Under the pieces are notes generated by a model. It saw only the letters and a list, made by a program, of their open reading frames with translations. It searched no databases and had not been told where the DNA came from. A stretch of 64,000 nucleotides of DNA from Mytilus galloprovincialis (Eukaryota; Mollusca; Bivalvia; Mytilida; Mytilidae). Each line of letters starts with the position of its first letter. Positions within the stretch are counted from its first letter, which is position 1. The position numbers were made by a program, and so were the translations under genes. The DNA lies in NCBI RefSeq assembly GCF_965363235.1, contig NC_134844.1:49658872-49722871 (forward strand). The letters run 5' to 3'. Below are positions 21,791 through 32,395 of the stretch, one piece after another.

Positions 21791-22429
21791 TTATTTGAAA
21801 TATGACAAGTGAAGTAAGTATGTTGTCCTGCATATAGTCAATTGAATCATATAAACATGATAAAAATACACACACGCACATATATACTGACCGACGTTAG
21901 AAACGCAACACTAGATTATTAGTTTAATTCTCATTTTCAAATATGATTTTTTTTGTAAACAAACTTCTTTCATTACTTTAATGTTTAAAAACAAATGCCA
22001 GTTCGAAAGTTAAATTTATTACGTCATTTTCAATGTTTAAATATTGTGGTAAACACTGAAACCCTGGTTTTCCCCTTACCAATGAACGTGTCACCTTCAA
22101 AATCAATGACTACCTGTAATAAACGCCAAAATGATTGCCAGAAAGTTCAACCAATTCTGTTTGGCACGTTTTGGGTTCTGTTTCGCACCTTCTGATTTTG
22201 CCGTTGTTCCACCAATTTCAATGGGTTTTGTCAATTATGCGGTTGAAACTTTAAGGCTTTAGTTGTTTTTCTGCAGTCGATTCTTTGGCATTTCAGTTAA
22301 TGGGAAACACTTATGGCATAAATCTGTCCAAAATGGCATTCAGCAATTTGAATTGCAGTTGACGTTGCGGCCGTAGACCTTGGCTCACGGTCATAAAACT
22401 TTGGAGCATGATTTTTGTACTCAGATATA
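21791..22429. other. Intergenic stretch, possible Tc1-like terminus
   Basis: No gene seen. ACTGACCGACGTTAGAAACG at about 21886 recalls the ends of Tc1/mariner-type elements, but no partner end or transposase was found. The rest is unassigned. Confidence 0.3.
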
Positions 22430-23293
22430 TCCGATATATCTGTGAAACGGTTATTCCATAATGGTCAACCAACTCTTGATGGTGTCCGTAAAATTTACGA
22501 AGGGAGGTTTCAACTTCACCATTTGGAACTCTTGGTTTAAAAGCTTCCTTGTGAGCAGCAACCCTCTATCAAGAAAATCAATATTAGAAAATACAAGCCC
22601 GGGAATATCGTATCAATTGGGAGATATATACCCGGTATGAAGGTGCTGCTGAAATGTTGCAACTTAGAAATGGAAAGTTCACAATTGGAAAGCTGAAATC
22701 ATCTCTTCTGTCGTAAAGTTTTGTTTTCAACCGACCCTCATTGCACGGCTGGTAATCTACACACGCAGAACATTTGGTTCTGCAATGAAAACCGTGAGAG
22801 GATTTTCCGGTTGTGCTTGAGTGGAGTAACTATCACCGCTTCACAAGTTATGTACATTTCTTAATCGTAATTTTCTTATTCAACTGATCAAAATATTGAA
22901 AATCGGAGAATGCTGTGGTGTGGTGAATACTTTAACGAAGAGATACATGTATCATTTATTGTTGTACGTAGAGTTGAACTCCTACAAAATTAGTTGCCCC
23001 TCGAGAAATTGCACAAAAAAGTGACATCTAAATTTTGAAATGGTTATATTAACAGACCTACAAGTTCAAATTTAGTTTTTTTTTTTCGGTCAAAGGGTAT
23101 AAATGTCGTGTTGATAGATGTCTTAATAAATCTAAAAACAACATTTTTTCATTATTTTATGCGTGAGGGGATCGGTTCTGATTGAGGACATCGTGATTGC
23201 GTGAGGGGATGTGAAATCATATCTTTATATCCAAGCTATGAGTTGTTGAAAATTGCCTAAATTTTGGTTAAATTGTTCATGAAAAAACGTTTT
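22430..23293 (-). repeat. Left arm of a large inverted repeat (retroelement-derived)
   Basis: This arm is the diverged reverse complement of 26627-27660: TTGCCCCTCGAGAAATTGCA pairs with TGCAATTTCTCGTGGGGCAA, and AACATTTGGTTCTGCAATGA with TCATTGCAGAACCAAATGTT. On the minus strand it carries traces of the same reverse-transcriptase-related peptide as the right arm. It is clearly broken. Confidence 0.8.
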
Positions 23294-23319
23294 TGTTTTC
23301 TTGATTCAAGTAAAAATTT

Positions 23320-23903
23320 AAAGGAGTAGGTTCAGTAAGACCCCTTTTTGGCCCCAAAATATGATAGTTTTACAAAATTGTTTAAATGTAACTTTTCAGT
23401 TATTTTTTGGAAGGTATAATGCCCTTGCTACATAAATATGGGCTTATTTTGGCATTACAATGCACATATATCGGGTACTTGCATCATTAAGTCATGCTAA
23501 ATTACTGAAGTCTTCACAATTTCAACATTTTAGTTAATTTCCAGACGGTTTCCGTCTTAAATGAAAGTGGCCGCATTCGTGTTCATTCTTGATATTGGAA
23601 TGTAAGTTGTGTTTTATGATAATACATAACATATATAAAGGTCGAGGATGAACACGGATGCGGCCACTTTCATTTTTGACAAAAATCATATGAAAAGTGA
23701 CAGTTTTTGGCATATTTGATAGATTTTTCATATTTAAGCTTGAATCGGAGCGTTTGTAATGAGTGAATCAGTTAAAATCTTTCACAAAAAATAATTGAAT
23801 CCATTGAAATAGACATTTAAGTGTTTAAAAAGTGTCCAAAATCTTTCGTCAGATGAACTTGAAATTTGAGGCCAAAACCGGCCCTTACCGGACCTACTCC
23901 TTT
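23320..23903. mobile_element. MITE with double inverted repeats, copy 1
   Basis: Outer ends AAAGGAGTAGGTTCAGTAAG and CTTACCGGACCTACTCCTTT are inverted repeats that extend into the GGGGCCAAAA / TTTTGGCC region. An inner inverted pair (GAAAGTGGCCGCATTCGTGT and ACGGATGCGGCCACTTTC) surrounds a short centre. It is opposite in orientation to the copies at 42731 and 53839. No coding capacity. Confidence 0.85.
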
Positions 23904-24470
23904 CCCTATCAGTCCAATATATATTTGATGATTGTGAAAACACAAATTTTGATGTTTGTTTAAATATTTAGATTTTTACAATAAACCACCACTTTTTTTT
24001 TTTTGGGGGGGGGGGGGCAGATTAGGGCAAATGATCGGTTTTATTAGTTATTTGCCCAAATCTGTAATATTATATATTTTATTGTGAAACTACCCCTTTA
24101 CAACGGGGGCAAGCGTCAGCGGGGTACTGACACCTGCGTCATCAAAAATGCACATCATAGTATTTACAAACAACATTATATGATTGTAATAAAAATTGTA
24201 TATAAGATACTTGCAACAGGTTTTAAAAGTCTTATAAATACATTAAAGCTAAAATATCATAATACATTGGTTATTTCGTAAAAGTACATTACAGTTACAA
24301 TTTCATATGCATATATACTTGGAAATCTTTCATTCATAAAAGATTAAAAAATTCAAACTTAATACTAAAAACGTTCGCACACAGTTCAAGATATCATACA
24401 TTGGAAATTTTATCAATTTGAAAAGAACGTTCATTCATTACGTCTACAAGGTATTTTTTAACACTCTTAT
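23904..24470 (-). other. Poly-G tract, small hairpin and probable LINE 3' region
   Basis: A T-run followed by a G-run lies at 23994-24018. A hairpin follows (GCAGATTAGGGCAAAT, ATTTGCCCAAATCTGT, 24018-24067). From about 24070 the minus strand likely continues the 3' UTR of the LINE upstream. No gene. Confidence 0.4.
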
Positions 24471-26080
24471 CTAAACTATACCCAAGTCTGGAAAATACAA
24501 GTAGCCCAGATCACCTATCATGAACTGTATTTTTGATAAGGGTGGCAACTCTGAAAAACAGATATCCATTTCTAAACTCTCGAAACATGCTTGTATGTTA
24601 ATACTTGTTCTTTTTCTGATAGCCGAGAAAGGTGGACAATCTAACATAACGTGAAAGATATTCTCAATCGCATTTGAGGAACATAACTGACACTCATTAT
24701 TTGTTGTCATATTCATTCGTTGAAGCGTTGCATTTATAGGCAGACAATTCGTACTTGCCAAATTTTTTTAGTCTTGTTGAGCGGAAGTCGTCAACATTCG
24801 ATAGATACGGCTGCTTACGATTAACAACCACAAAGGATTGGTACAAGTTAAGGCTACTCTTTCCTAAAATATTACATAGTTGAGTATTGGTCGTTGCGTT
24901 ACCATAAAATTTATCAAAGATGTTAACGTTTATGTTTCCATTTGCATAATGGTCAAGACCCGCAGTCTGTAGAATAGTTTCGATATTTTCTATATATTTC
25001 CATTCATTACATTTAACAGGTATAATTTCATCTAGGATAATTTTAGACAGCCGATTATTGGGCAGGCTTTTTAATCTAGCGTAGTATGCAATTCTTTGTC
25101 TATCCATAAATCTGTTTATTGACTCCCACCCAAATTCAGCTAGGAGCGCACATTAAGGAATATTCATTTTTGTGTTAACTTTTTAAGGATTATTTTCCCC
25201 ACTTTATATTGAAAACTTTCTAGTAATTCTTTAGATTTCTGGGATGACGGGAACCATACTGAACATCCATACGTTAGTGATGGTCGAATAGCCACATCCA
25301 CAGAGAATGTCCAAAATTTATACGATTAAAATCCCCATGTTCACCTAAAATACGAATTGCATGATTTATTTTACGTTGAAAAATTTCTTTCAAGTACTGT
25401 TCTATATGGTATGTAGATTTCAGGGATCTTGAAAAATATACGCCTAAATATTTATATTCATTTACTTCTTCAATGAGATCGTTCCCAAGATACCATTTTT
25501 TATCTGAGTCTTTCTTTTTACCTGTAACCAGAACCCTTGACTTGGATGAATTGAACTTTAAGCTCCATTTTGAGACAAATTTATGCGCTATGTTTAAGAG
25601 AATTTGTAGCTCATCTTCAGTGTTTCCTAATAGAACAATGTCATCAGCGAATAGAAGGCAGTTTATTAACTCAGAAGCAATGCTTACACCTAAATTTTCC
25701 TCCTTCAGCATATCGCACAGGTCAGTCATTAAGACGGAAAAAAGTGCATCCTTGTTTAAGACCAAATTTTGGTCGAACCATTCAGACTCGTAATTACAAA
25801 AAGGACTTTATTGCTAACATTCTTAGTGCCCGAAGGATCTTCCAGCATTTACCCTGGATACCCTTTGTCCATAGGAGATAGAAAAGTCCATCCCGCCAAA
25901 CTTTATCGAAAGCCGATGAAAGTTCAAGGAAGGCAAGAAAAGTCTTTTCCTTCCTCGACTTTTTCATCGAACAAATTCCGTTAAGTGTAAAAATGTGATC
26001 CTCCAGCCTCCTATCTTTTCGGAAATCACCTTGGGTTTCCCCAAGTATCCCTTTATCTTCAATATGGATTATATTCAAGG
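24471..26080 (-). mobile_element. Degenerate non-LTR retrotransposon (LINE), RT region
   Basis: Minus-strand pieces in several frames (26078-25794, 25765-25274, 25107-24697, 24761-24471) encode an ORF2-like protein: EDHIFTLNGIC and LELSSAFDKVWRDGLFYLLW (RT motif A region, with Glu where the motif has Asp), then INCLLFADDIVLLGNTEDEL (FADD catalytic motif), NEYKYLGVYFS and, near the end, a Cys-His cluster (CQLCSSNAIENIFHVMLDCP). The endonuclease part is missing upstream, so the copy is 5'-truncated. The clade is undetermined. It sits between the arms of the inverted repeat. Confidence 0.85.
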
Positions 26081-26084
26081 TAAA

Positions 26085-26335
26085 TTTTGAGACAGATTTA
26101 CAATTGATTGGTTAGACTGTTTATGTTTATAAAGAAAAGATCGACGCAATTGACAAATGAAAATTTTAAAAATTGGCACAAACGTCACCCTATAATTCAC
26201 AAATGTTTCTTAATATGAATTAACAGTCTAGCCAATGAGTTCCAAATCTGTCTCAAAATTTGCGAAAATCTGCAAATTTGAAGACAGATTTGCAATTCAT
26301 TAGTTAGCCTGTTTAATTTATATAAAGAAAACTTG
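26085..26335. repeat. Local direct and inverted repeats
   Basis: GAGACAGATTTACAATTGAT at 26087 recurs as GAAGACAGATTTGCAATTCA at 26280, and inverted near 26222-26255 (GCCAATGAGTTCCAAATCTG then TCTC). The function is not evident. 26336-26626 is unassigned. Confidence 0.65.
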
Positions 26336-26626
26336 GTGGTTAATTGTTTCAATCCAAATTGATTTAAACGAAATATCAAAATTTGGGTTTTCTTAATCAT
26401 TTTTTTCTTTCAAATACTTGAAGCAATTCAAGGGGAAATAACTATTTTCGTAAAAAATATATATTGGGCTGATACGGAAAATTTTAATTCAGTTACTTGT
26501 AGCAAAAAAACAAAATCGTTGACATAATTTTTTCTGTTTATTCTTCGCAAGACATTTTATGAAACCTATCTTCCCACAATTTATTTTAAAATTCTATCTC
26601 ATTATTTTTGATGCACACAAATGTGT

Positions 26627-27660
26627 TTTTTCATGAACAATTTAACCAAAATTTAGGCAATTTTCAACTACTCAAAGCTTGGATACAAAGATATGATTTC
26701 ACGTCTCCTCACGCATTCACGATGTCCTCAATCAGAACCGATCCTCTCACACATGACATAATGAAAAAGTGTAGTTTTTAGATTTATTATGACGTCTATC
26801 AACACCGGACAGCGTACACGCCGCCAAAAACGACATTCATACCCATTGACCGTAAAAAAAACAAACTAAACTGAACATGTAGGTCTGTTAATATAACCAA
26901 TTCAAAATTCAAATGTCACTTCTTTATGCAATTTCTCGTGGGGCAACTAATTTTGTAGGAGTTCAACTCCACGTACAACAGTAAACGAAACACGTATATC
27001 TTCGTTAAAATATTCACCACAGCATACCATTCTCCGATTTTCAATATTTCGATCACAGAAAATTACGATTTAGAAATGTACATACCTTTTGAAGCGGTGA
27101 TAATTACTTCACTCAAGCACAACCGAAAAAGCCTCTCACAGTTTTCATTGCAGAACCAAATGTTCTGCGTGTGTAGATTACCAGCCGTCCATTGTCAATT
27201 TCTAGATGTAAGTCAAAATATGAGGCCGATAAAGGATACAAACGATACAGTTAAGTCAGCCTCATATCTTGACTTACATCTAGAAATTGACAATGAGGGT
27301 CGGTTGAAAACAAAACTTTATGACAAAAGAGATGATTCCAGCTTCCCAATTGTGAACTTTCCATTACTAGATAGCAACATTCCAGCAGCGCCTGCATACG
27401 GAGAACATATCCCGGAATATATCTCCCAATTGATACAATAATCCAGGACTTGCATGTCCTATCGATTCATGATTTCCTTGATAGAGGGTTTCTGCTCACA
27501 AGGAAGCTACTAAACCAAGATTTCCAAATGGTGAAGTTGAGATCATCCCGTCGTAAATTTTACGGACGCCATCACGAGTGGTTGACCGTTATGCAATATG
27601 ATATCAGATATGTTCCTTATGTCGTAACTACAATCTCCTTCCCTTTTCACGAATATGACC
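26627..27660 (+). repeat. Right arm of the large inverted repeat, RT-related fragment
   Basis: Within 27234-27441 and 27450-27671 the plus strand encodes SASYLDLHLEIDNEGRLKTK, LYDKRDDSSFPIVNFP and LLTRKLLNQDFQMVKLRSS. I recall these as the C-terminal part of reverse-transcriptase-related proteins widespread in mollusc genomes, perhaps Penelope-like; the family is not certain. The fragment is old and broken. A 30-odd-bp palindrome at 27194-27292 is present in this arm and absent from the left arm. Confidence 0.65.
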
Positions 27661-27714
27661 TACCGAATTAGATTTTTTACCGGGTTTATAATAACACGAG
27701 CAACACGACGGGTG

Positions 27715-27930
27715 GCGCATGTGGAGCACGATCTGCTTACCCTTCCGGAGCACCTGATATCACCCCACGTTTTTGGTGGGGTTCGTGTTGCTTAGTCTTT
27801 AGTTTTATATGTTGTGTATTGTATTCTGTTAGTTGTCTGTTTGTCCTTTTCTTTTATAGCCATGGAGTTGTCAGTTTATTTTTGATCTATGAGTTTGACT
27901 GTCCCTCTGGTATCTTTCGCCCCTCTTTTT
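27715..27930 (+). repeat. Repeat family D, best copy
   Basis: ATCTGCTTACCCTTCCGGAG, GGTGGGGTTCGTGTTGCTTA and TTTGACTGTCCCTCTGGTAT. It directly follows the RT-related fragment, so family D is probably that element's 3' tail. 27931-28458 shows nothing further. Confidence 0.6.
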
Positions 27931-28458
27931 TAATGTAGTATATCTACAAAAGGAGCACAGTGAATCTATGTCTGCGGCCACAGTACATGTTTTAATTTTC
28001 TGATTTAATTTATTGAATATATTGCCAAGACAGCACTATAATCAGACGGACATGTACATATAGTTTGTTAGGTCGCCGTCTGATCTTCTAAAAACTACTA
28101 TCACAGAATTCTGTATAATTTATCCTCAGGACTGTCAATGTTTAGATCTCCTGGCCGTTATTGTCCACTTTTTCCTTTTGTTTCTGAACATGGTCTGCAA
28201 TAGACATCAATCAGGATTATATTATATTCTATTTGATTACAATTAAACTTAAATATATGGTCAGTACGTGAGGAATATTCAGTTTACATTTCTTGTATAT
28301 TCCGAATTAAAAAAAACAGTTTTTGTTGGCTGATGAATTCTATCAAAATATCTTGATCAAAATTGAAGACCCATTGGTGGCCTTCGGCTCGATAATTCAG
28401 TCTAGGTGTTTACTACCACCTTAAGATATAGAGTATTAAGAGAATTATGTTGTGATTT

Positions 28459-28464
28459 TTTATT
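28459..28464 (-). terminator. AATAAA after the repeat-protein gene
   Basis: Minus-strand AATAAA (TTTATT on the plus strand), about 260 nt downstream of the repeat-protein stop codon. Confidence 0.45.
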
Positions 28465-28725
28465 ATCTTTTTAGTGTCGATCTTCATGTTATTGAGATTT
28501 ACTTAAGTGTCTAAATGAAAGGATTGGGTTAAAAAAATGTCATTAGTTGCTTTAGTTTCGGAACAGATAAAAGTAGGTATAATGACCGTTTTACTTGTTA
28601 GCCAAACTCGTCAGAAAACACTGAAACTAAAGAACCGAATTTTCCGGATCAACAATGCTCAATATAAAATTGAAAGAGCACCAAATATCTACCATCATTT
28701 CCATATTATTGTATTCTTCCTTAAT

Positions 28726-30315
28726 TCAAGTATCTACCTTAATTACTCGTTTACTATCCTCAGATGGTGGGTCACCATAGCCTCTAGTCTCTTCAAGATA
28801 TTTACTCACCAGTTTGTTAAGTTTCCTTTCCTCGGGTGCAGCGCCACTAGCTCTAGTCTCTTCATCCAGATATTCGCTTACAAGTTTCTCAAGTTTCCTT
28901 TCCTCTGGAGCAGATCCACTAGCTCTAGTCTCTTCATCAAGATATTCGCTCACTAGTTTCTCAAGTTTCCTTTCCTCGGGTGCAGCGCCACTAGCTCTAG
29001 TCTCTTCATCCAGATATTCGCTTACAAGTTTCTCAAGTTTCCTTTCCTCGGGAGCAGCACCACTAGCTCTAGTCTCTTCATCCAGATATTCGCTCAGCTG
29101 TTTATCAAGTTTCCTTTCCCCGGGTGCAGATCCACTAGCTCTAGTCTCTTCATCCAGATATTCGCTCAGCTGTTTATCAAGTTTCCTTTCCTCGGGAGCA
29201 GAGCCACTAGCTCTAGTCTCTTCATCAAGATATTCGCTCACTAGTTTCTCAAGTTTCCTTTCTTCGGGTGCAGATCCACTAGCTCTAGTCTCTTCATCCA
29301 GATATTCGCTCAGCTGTTTATCAAGTTTCCTTTCCTCGGGTGCAGACCCACTAGCTCTAGTCTCTTCATCAATATATTCGCTCACCAGTTTCTCAAGTTT
29401 TCTTTCCTCGGGTGCAGATCCACTAGCTCTAGTCTCTTCATCAAGATATTCGCTCACCTGTTTATCAAGTTTCCTTTCCTCGGGTGCAGATCCACTAGCT
29501 CTAGTCTCTTCATCCAGATATTCGCTCAGCTGTTTATCAAGTTTCCTTTCCTCGGGAGCAGAGCCACTAGCTCTAGTCTCTTTATCCAGATATTCGCTCA
29601 ACTGTTTATCAAAGGTTCTTTCCTTGGGTGCAGATCCACTAGCTCTAGTCTCTTCATCAAGATATTCGCTCACAAGTTTCTCAAGTTTTCTTTCCTCGGG
29701 TGCAGATCCACTAGCTCTAGTCTCTTCATCAAGATATTCGCTCAACTGTTTATCAAGTTTCCTTTCCTCGGGTGCAGATCCACTAGCTCTAGTCTCTTCA
29801 TCCAGATATTCGCTCAGCTGTTTATCAAAGGTTCTTTCCTCGGGAGCAGAGCCACTAGCTCTAGTCTCTTCATCAAGATATTCACTCAGCTGTTTATCAA
29901 AGGTTCTTTCCTCGTGAGCAGAACCACTAGCTCTAGTCTCTTCATCAAGATATTCGCTCACCAGTTTGTTAAGTTTTCTTTCCTCGGGAGCAGAACCACT
30001 AGCTCTAGTCTCTTCATCAAGATATTCGCTCACCAGTTTGTTAAGTTTTCTTTCCTCGGGAGCAGCGCCATTAGCTCTAGTCTCTTCATCCAGATATTCG
30101 CTCACCAGTTTATCAAGTTTTCTTTCCTCGGGAGCAGAGCCACTAGCTCTTGTCTCTTCATCAAGATATTCACTCAGCTGAATATGTTCTCTCTCTGCGT
30201 ATAGTAGTAAGCGACGGTATTTATTGTAGATTCTTCTACTTAATTCGACATCTTGATCTCTAGCATATACTCCGGAGAGTGTAAACCACACCATCAACAT
30301 CCAAATAAGCTTCAT
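28726..30315 (-). CDS. Secreted orphan protein with 19 tandem 24-residue repeats
   Basis: Single-exon 529-aa frame. Residues 1-18 (MKLIWMLMVWFTLSGVYA) form a typical signal peptide. A basic leader with RR pairs follows to residue 47. Then come 19 complete 24-residue repeats with core SEYLDEETRASGSAPEER and a variable hexapeptide (KLDKLV, KLNKLV, KLEKLV, KLDKQL or TFDKQL), and a degenerate twentieth unit (SKYLEETRGYGDPPSED). Most repeats have one dibasic RK, replaced by RT in units 4, 5 and 8. Each unit is acidic (about seven D/E against four K/R). The ATG lies just after a clear acceptor (ATAATTTCAG, exon from 30324), so a 5' UTR intron is likely. AATAAA (minus strand) is at 28464-28459. I do not recognise the family. 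It could be a repetitive peptide precursor or an acidic extracellular matrix or byssus/shell-type protein. The antisense frame across the repeats is a shadow. Confidence 0.85.
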   Translation of the reverse strand: MKLIWMLMVWFTLSGVYARDQDVELSRRIYNKYRRLLLYAEREHIQLSEYLDEETRASGSAPEERKLDKLVSEYLDEETRANGAAPEERKLNKLVSEYLDEETRASGSAPEERKLNKLVSEYLDEETRASGSAHEERTFDKQLSEYLDEETRASGSAPEERTFDKQLSEYLDEETRASGSAPEERKLDKQLSEYLDEETRASGSAPEERKLEKLVSEYLDEETRASGSAPKERTFDKQLSEYLDKETRASGSAPEERKLDKQLSEYLDEETRASGSAPEERKLDKQVSEYLDEETRASGSAPEERKLEKLVSEYIDEETRASGSAPEERKLDKQLSEYLDEETRASGSAPEERKLEKLVSEYLDEETRASGSAPEERKLDKQLSEYLDEETRASGSAPGERKLDKQLSEYLDEETRASGAAPEERKLEKLVSEYLDEETRASGAAPEERKLEKLVSEYLDEETRASGSAPEERKLEKLVSEYLDEETRASGAAPEERKLNKLVSKYLEETRGYGDPPSEDSKRVIKVDT

Positions 30316-30359
30316 AATTATGGCCTGAAATTATAAAGATAAAAACAGTTTTATATATC

Positions 30360-30520
30360 AAAATAAAGAGATGCGATATGATTGTCATCAGACAACTATC
30401 CATCAAAGTTCGAATGACGTGGATGTAAGCAACTATACGCAATCGTACGGCTTATAGTCATGAGTAAACACCATACGTATAGTCGACTATAAAAGGCCAA
30501 GACGAGAAAATATTAAACTT
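30360..30520 (+). repeat. Diverged family B copy
   Basis: GAGATGCGATATGATTGTCA, CAGACAACTATCCATCAAAG and GACTATAAAAGGCC recall the family B head. It lies just upstream of the repeat-protein gene, within its presumed 5' intron. Confidence 0.5.
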
Positions 30521-30900
30521 TCTAAACTTCAGTCCAACAAGTTGAAATCGTTTGGAAGTAAATTCGGATAAGGAATTATAGACCATATAACTTTGAGGGC
30601 GAGAGAGCTGGGCAATGATTGAATTGTTTATTCTGATTTTTTTTACATCACCCAAGCATCAAATTACTTATCTTATATCGCTCAATGTTTAACATTAAAT
30701 CTAATGACAAATAGCCTGAATTAGAAAAGACTAAGTGTGTTTTTCTTCACCATGATCAACCGTCAGATTTTTTCTTCGAAGTGTGTATATCCTTTTGTAA
30801 ATTAAACGTCTCTTATAGTGTTATTCAAATATAAAGAAATTAAAAAAAAGAATAAAAAAAGAATAACGAAATTACATTGACAGATAAAGAAGTTCAATAC

Positions 30901-30996
30901 CTCCTGTATTGTTTCTGAAAAAAATAAGCCTCAAATATTCTCAAAATGTAAGTGAATTTTATAATCAAAGTCAGATGGATGCTTCAGCTATATATA
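30901..30996 (-). promoter_or_regulatory. Candidate promoter and 5' UTR exon of the repeat protein
   Basis: On the minus strand a TATATATA box lies at 30996-30989. About 90 nt downstream the sequence ACAGGAG is followed by GTATTG, a plausible donor with exon end at 30901. Joined to the acceptor at 30324 it would give a short non-coding first exon before the ATG at 30315. This layout is inferred from signals only. Confidence 0.35.
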
Positions 30997-31032
30997 TGAG
31001 TATACATTATTCGTTCACTTGTCTTTATATAA

Positions 31033-31340
31033 AAAAAGAAGATGTGGTATGATTGCCAATAAGACAACTCTCCACAAGAGACCAAAATGACACAGAAATT
31101 TTCAATTATAGGTCACCATACGGCCTCCAACAATGAGCAAAGCTTATACCGCATAGTCAGCTATAAAAGGCCCCGAAATGACAATGTAAAACAATTCAAA
31201 CGAGAAAACTAACGGCCTAATTTAAGTACAAAAAATGAACGATAAAACAAATATGTAACAAATTAACAAACGACAACCACTGAATTACAGGCTCCTGACT
31301 TGGGACAGGCGAATACATATATAGAGAATGTGGCGGTTTT
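31033..31340 (+). repeat. Family B copy, 5' half
   Basis: GAAGATGTGGTATGATTGCC, ATAGGTCACCATACGGCCTC, AGTCAGCTATAAAAGGCCCC and GGCTCCTGACTTGGGACAGG, ending abruptly at AATGTGGCGG before a T-run. Confidence 0.85.
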
Positions 31341-31439
31341 TTTTTTTATTTGTCTTTTGATTGAGTTTAGCCATTTTAATTGATATTTTATAGTGTGTCT
31401 TTCTATATGCTGATGTTACACTATTTCTTCAGGTTAAAG

Positions 31440-31665
31440 TGGAGATTGTCGACTGTTAAAACATTTAAACCCGCTGCATTTGTTTGCACCTGTCCAAAGT
31501 AAGGAACCGGATGATCAGCAGTTTGTCGTTTGTTGGTGTGATTCATAAGTGTTTCCTTTCTCGTTTTGTATAGATTAGACCGTCGGTTTTACTGTTCAAA
31601 TGGTTTTACACTAGTCATTGTTGGGGCCTTTATAGCTTGCTGTTCGGTATTTATTACCATGCACA
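31440..31665 (-). repeat. Family B fragment, inverted
   Basis: Reverse-complement family B words: AAACCCGCTGCATTTGTTTG, ACCTGTCCAAAGTAAGGA, GGGGCCTTTATAGCTTGCTG. Facing the copy at 31033, it makes a loose inverted pair. Confidence 0.65.
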
Positions 31666-32104
31666 GACAACCATTGTGGGGGAGTAATATTTTTAAGAAG
31701 GGTATCTAGGTCTATATAACAATATACATATCCCGTAAACATATCCCGAGGGAATGGAGTTCCTTATTTTTTTAAAAATTATATACAAAAGGAGAAGGTA
31801 TAATCATGCCACCTTTTTGGTACATCAAATTCAAAATTCAAAAAAGTATCACCAATCTACTAACATCTACTAACATCAGACAAGCATAGTGATTGACACC
31901 ACAAGTGATATCTTTGTCCTCAACTTGGAAGATCGAAGCAATATTGGTTCATGTAATTAACAATTGTTCAAAAGGTTTGAGTAAAGTCACTATGTTTTGT
32001 AATTATAGGAGTCAAATAATAATTCTTATCATTCCTACTTCTTGAAAAATGTCTTTCAACTTCAATTTTAGTTTTTGGAAACTTTTGCAGAAAAAAAGTT
32101 TTTA

Positions 32105-32395
32105 CCGAAAAAAATGCAACTAGACTGAATCTGATGTTCAGTAGTTGTCGTTTGTTGATGTGGTTCACAAGTGTTACTCGTTTCTTATTTTTTACTGTAT
32201 AGAATAGACCGTTGTGTTTCCTGTTCGAATGGTTTTACACTTGTAATATTTTGGGGCCCTTTATAGCTTGCTGTTCAGCGTGAGCCAAGGCTCCGTGTTG
32301 AAGACCGTCCCTTGACCTATAATAGTTTACTTTTATAAATTGTGACTTGGATGGATAGTTGTCTCATTGACACTCATACCACATCTTCCTATATC
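32105..32395 (-). repeat. Family B fragment, inverted
   Basis: GGGGCCCTTTATAGCTTGCT, GTTGAAGACCGTCCCTTGAC and GGATAGTTGTCTCATTGACA to CATACCACATCTTC, the 5' half of family B in reverse. 32396-34160 shows no gene or element that I can name. Confidence 0.65.

Noticed and set aside
21353-21881. Frames of 76-142 residues on both strands
   Set aside because: Products of the 36-bp minisatellite, whose period is divisible by three. No composition or signals of a real gene.
21886-21912. Tc1/mariner-like terminus
   Set aside because: A single short resemblance with no partner end or transposase; mentioned only as a possibility.
28814-29917. 367-residue open frame on the plus strand
   Set aside because: It is the antisense of the 72-bp repeats of the secreted-protein gene. 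The period divisible by three keeps it open, and it has no signal peptide or independent signals.
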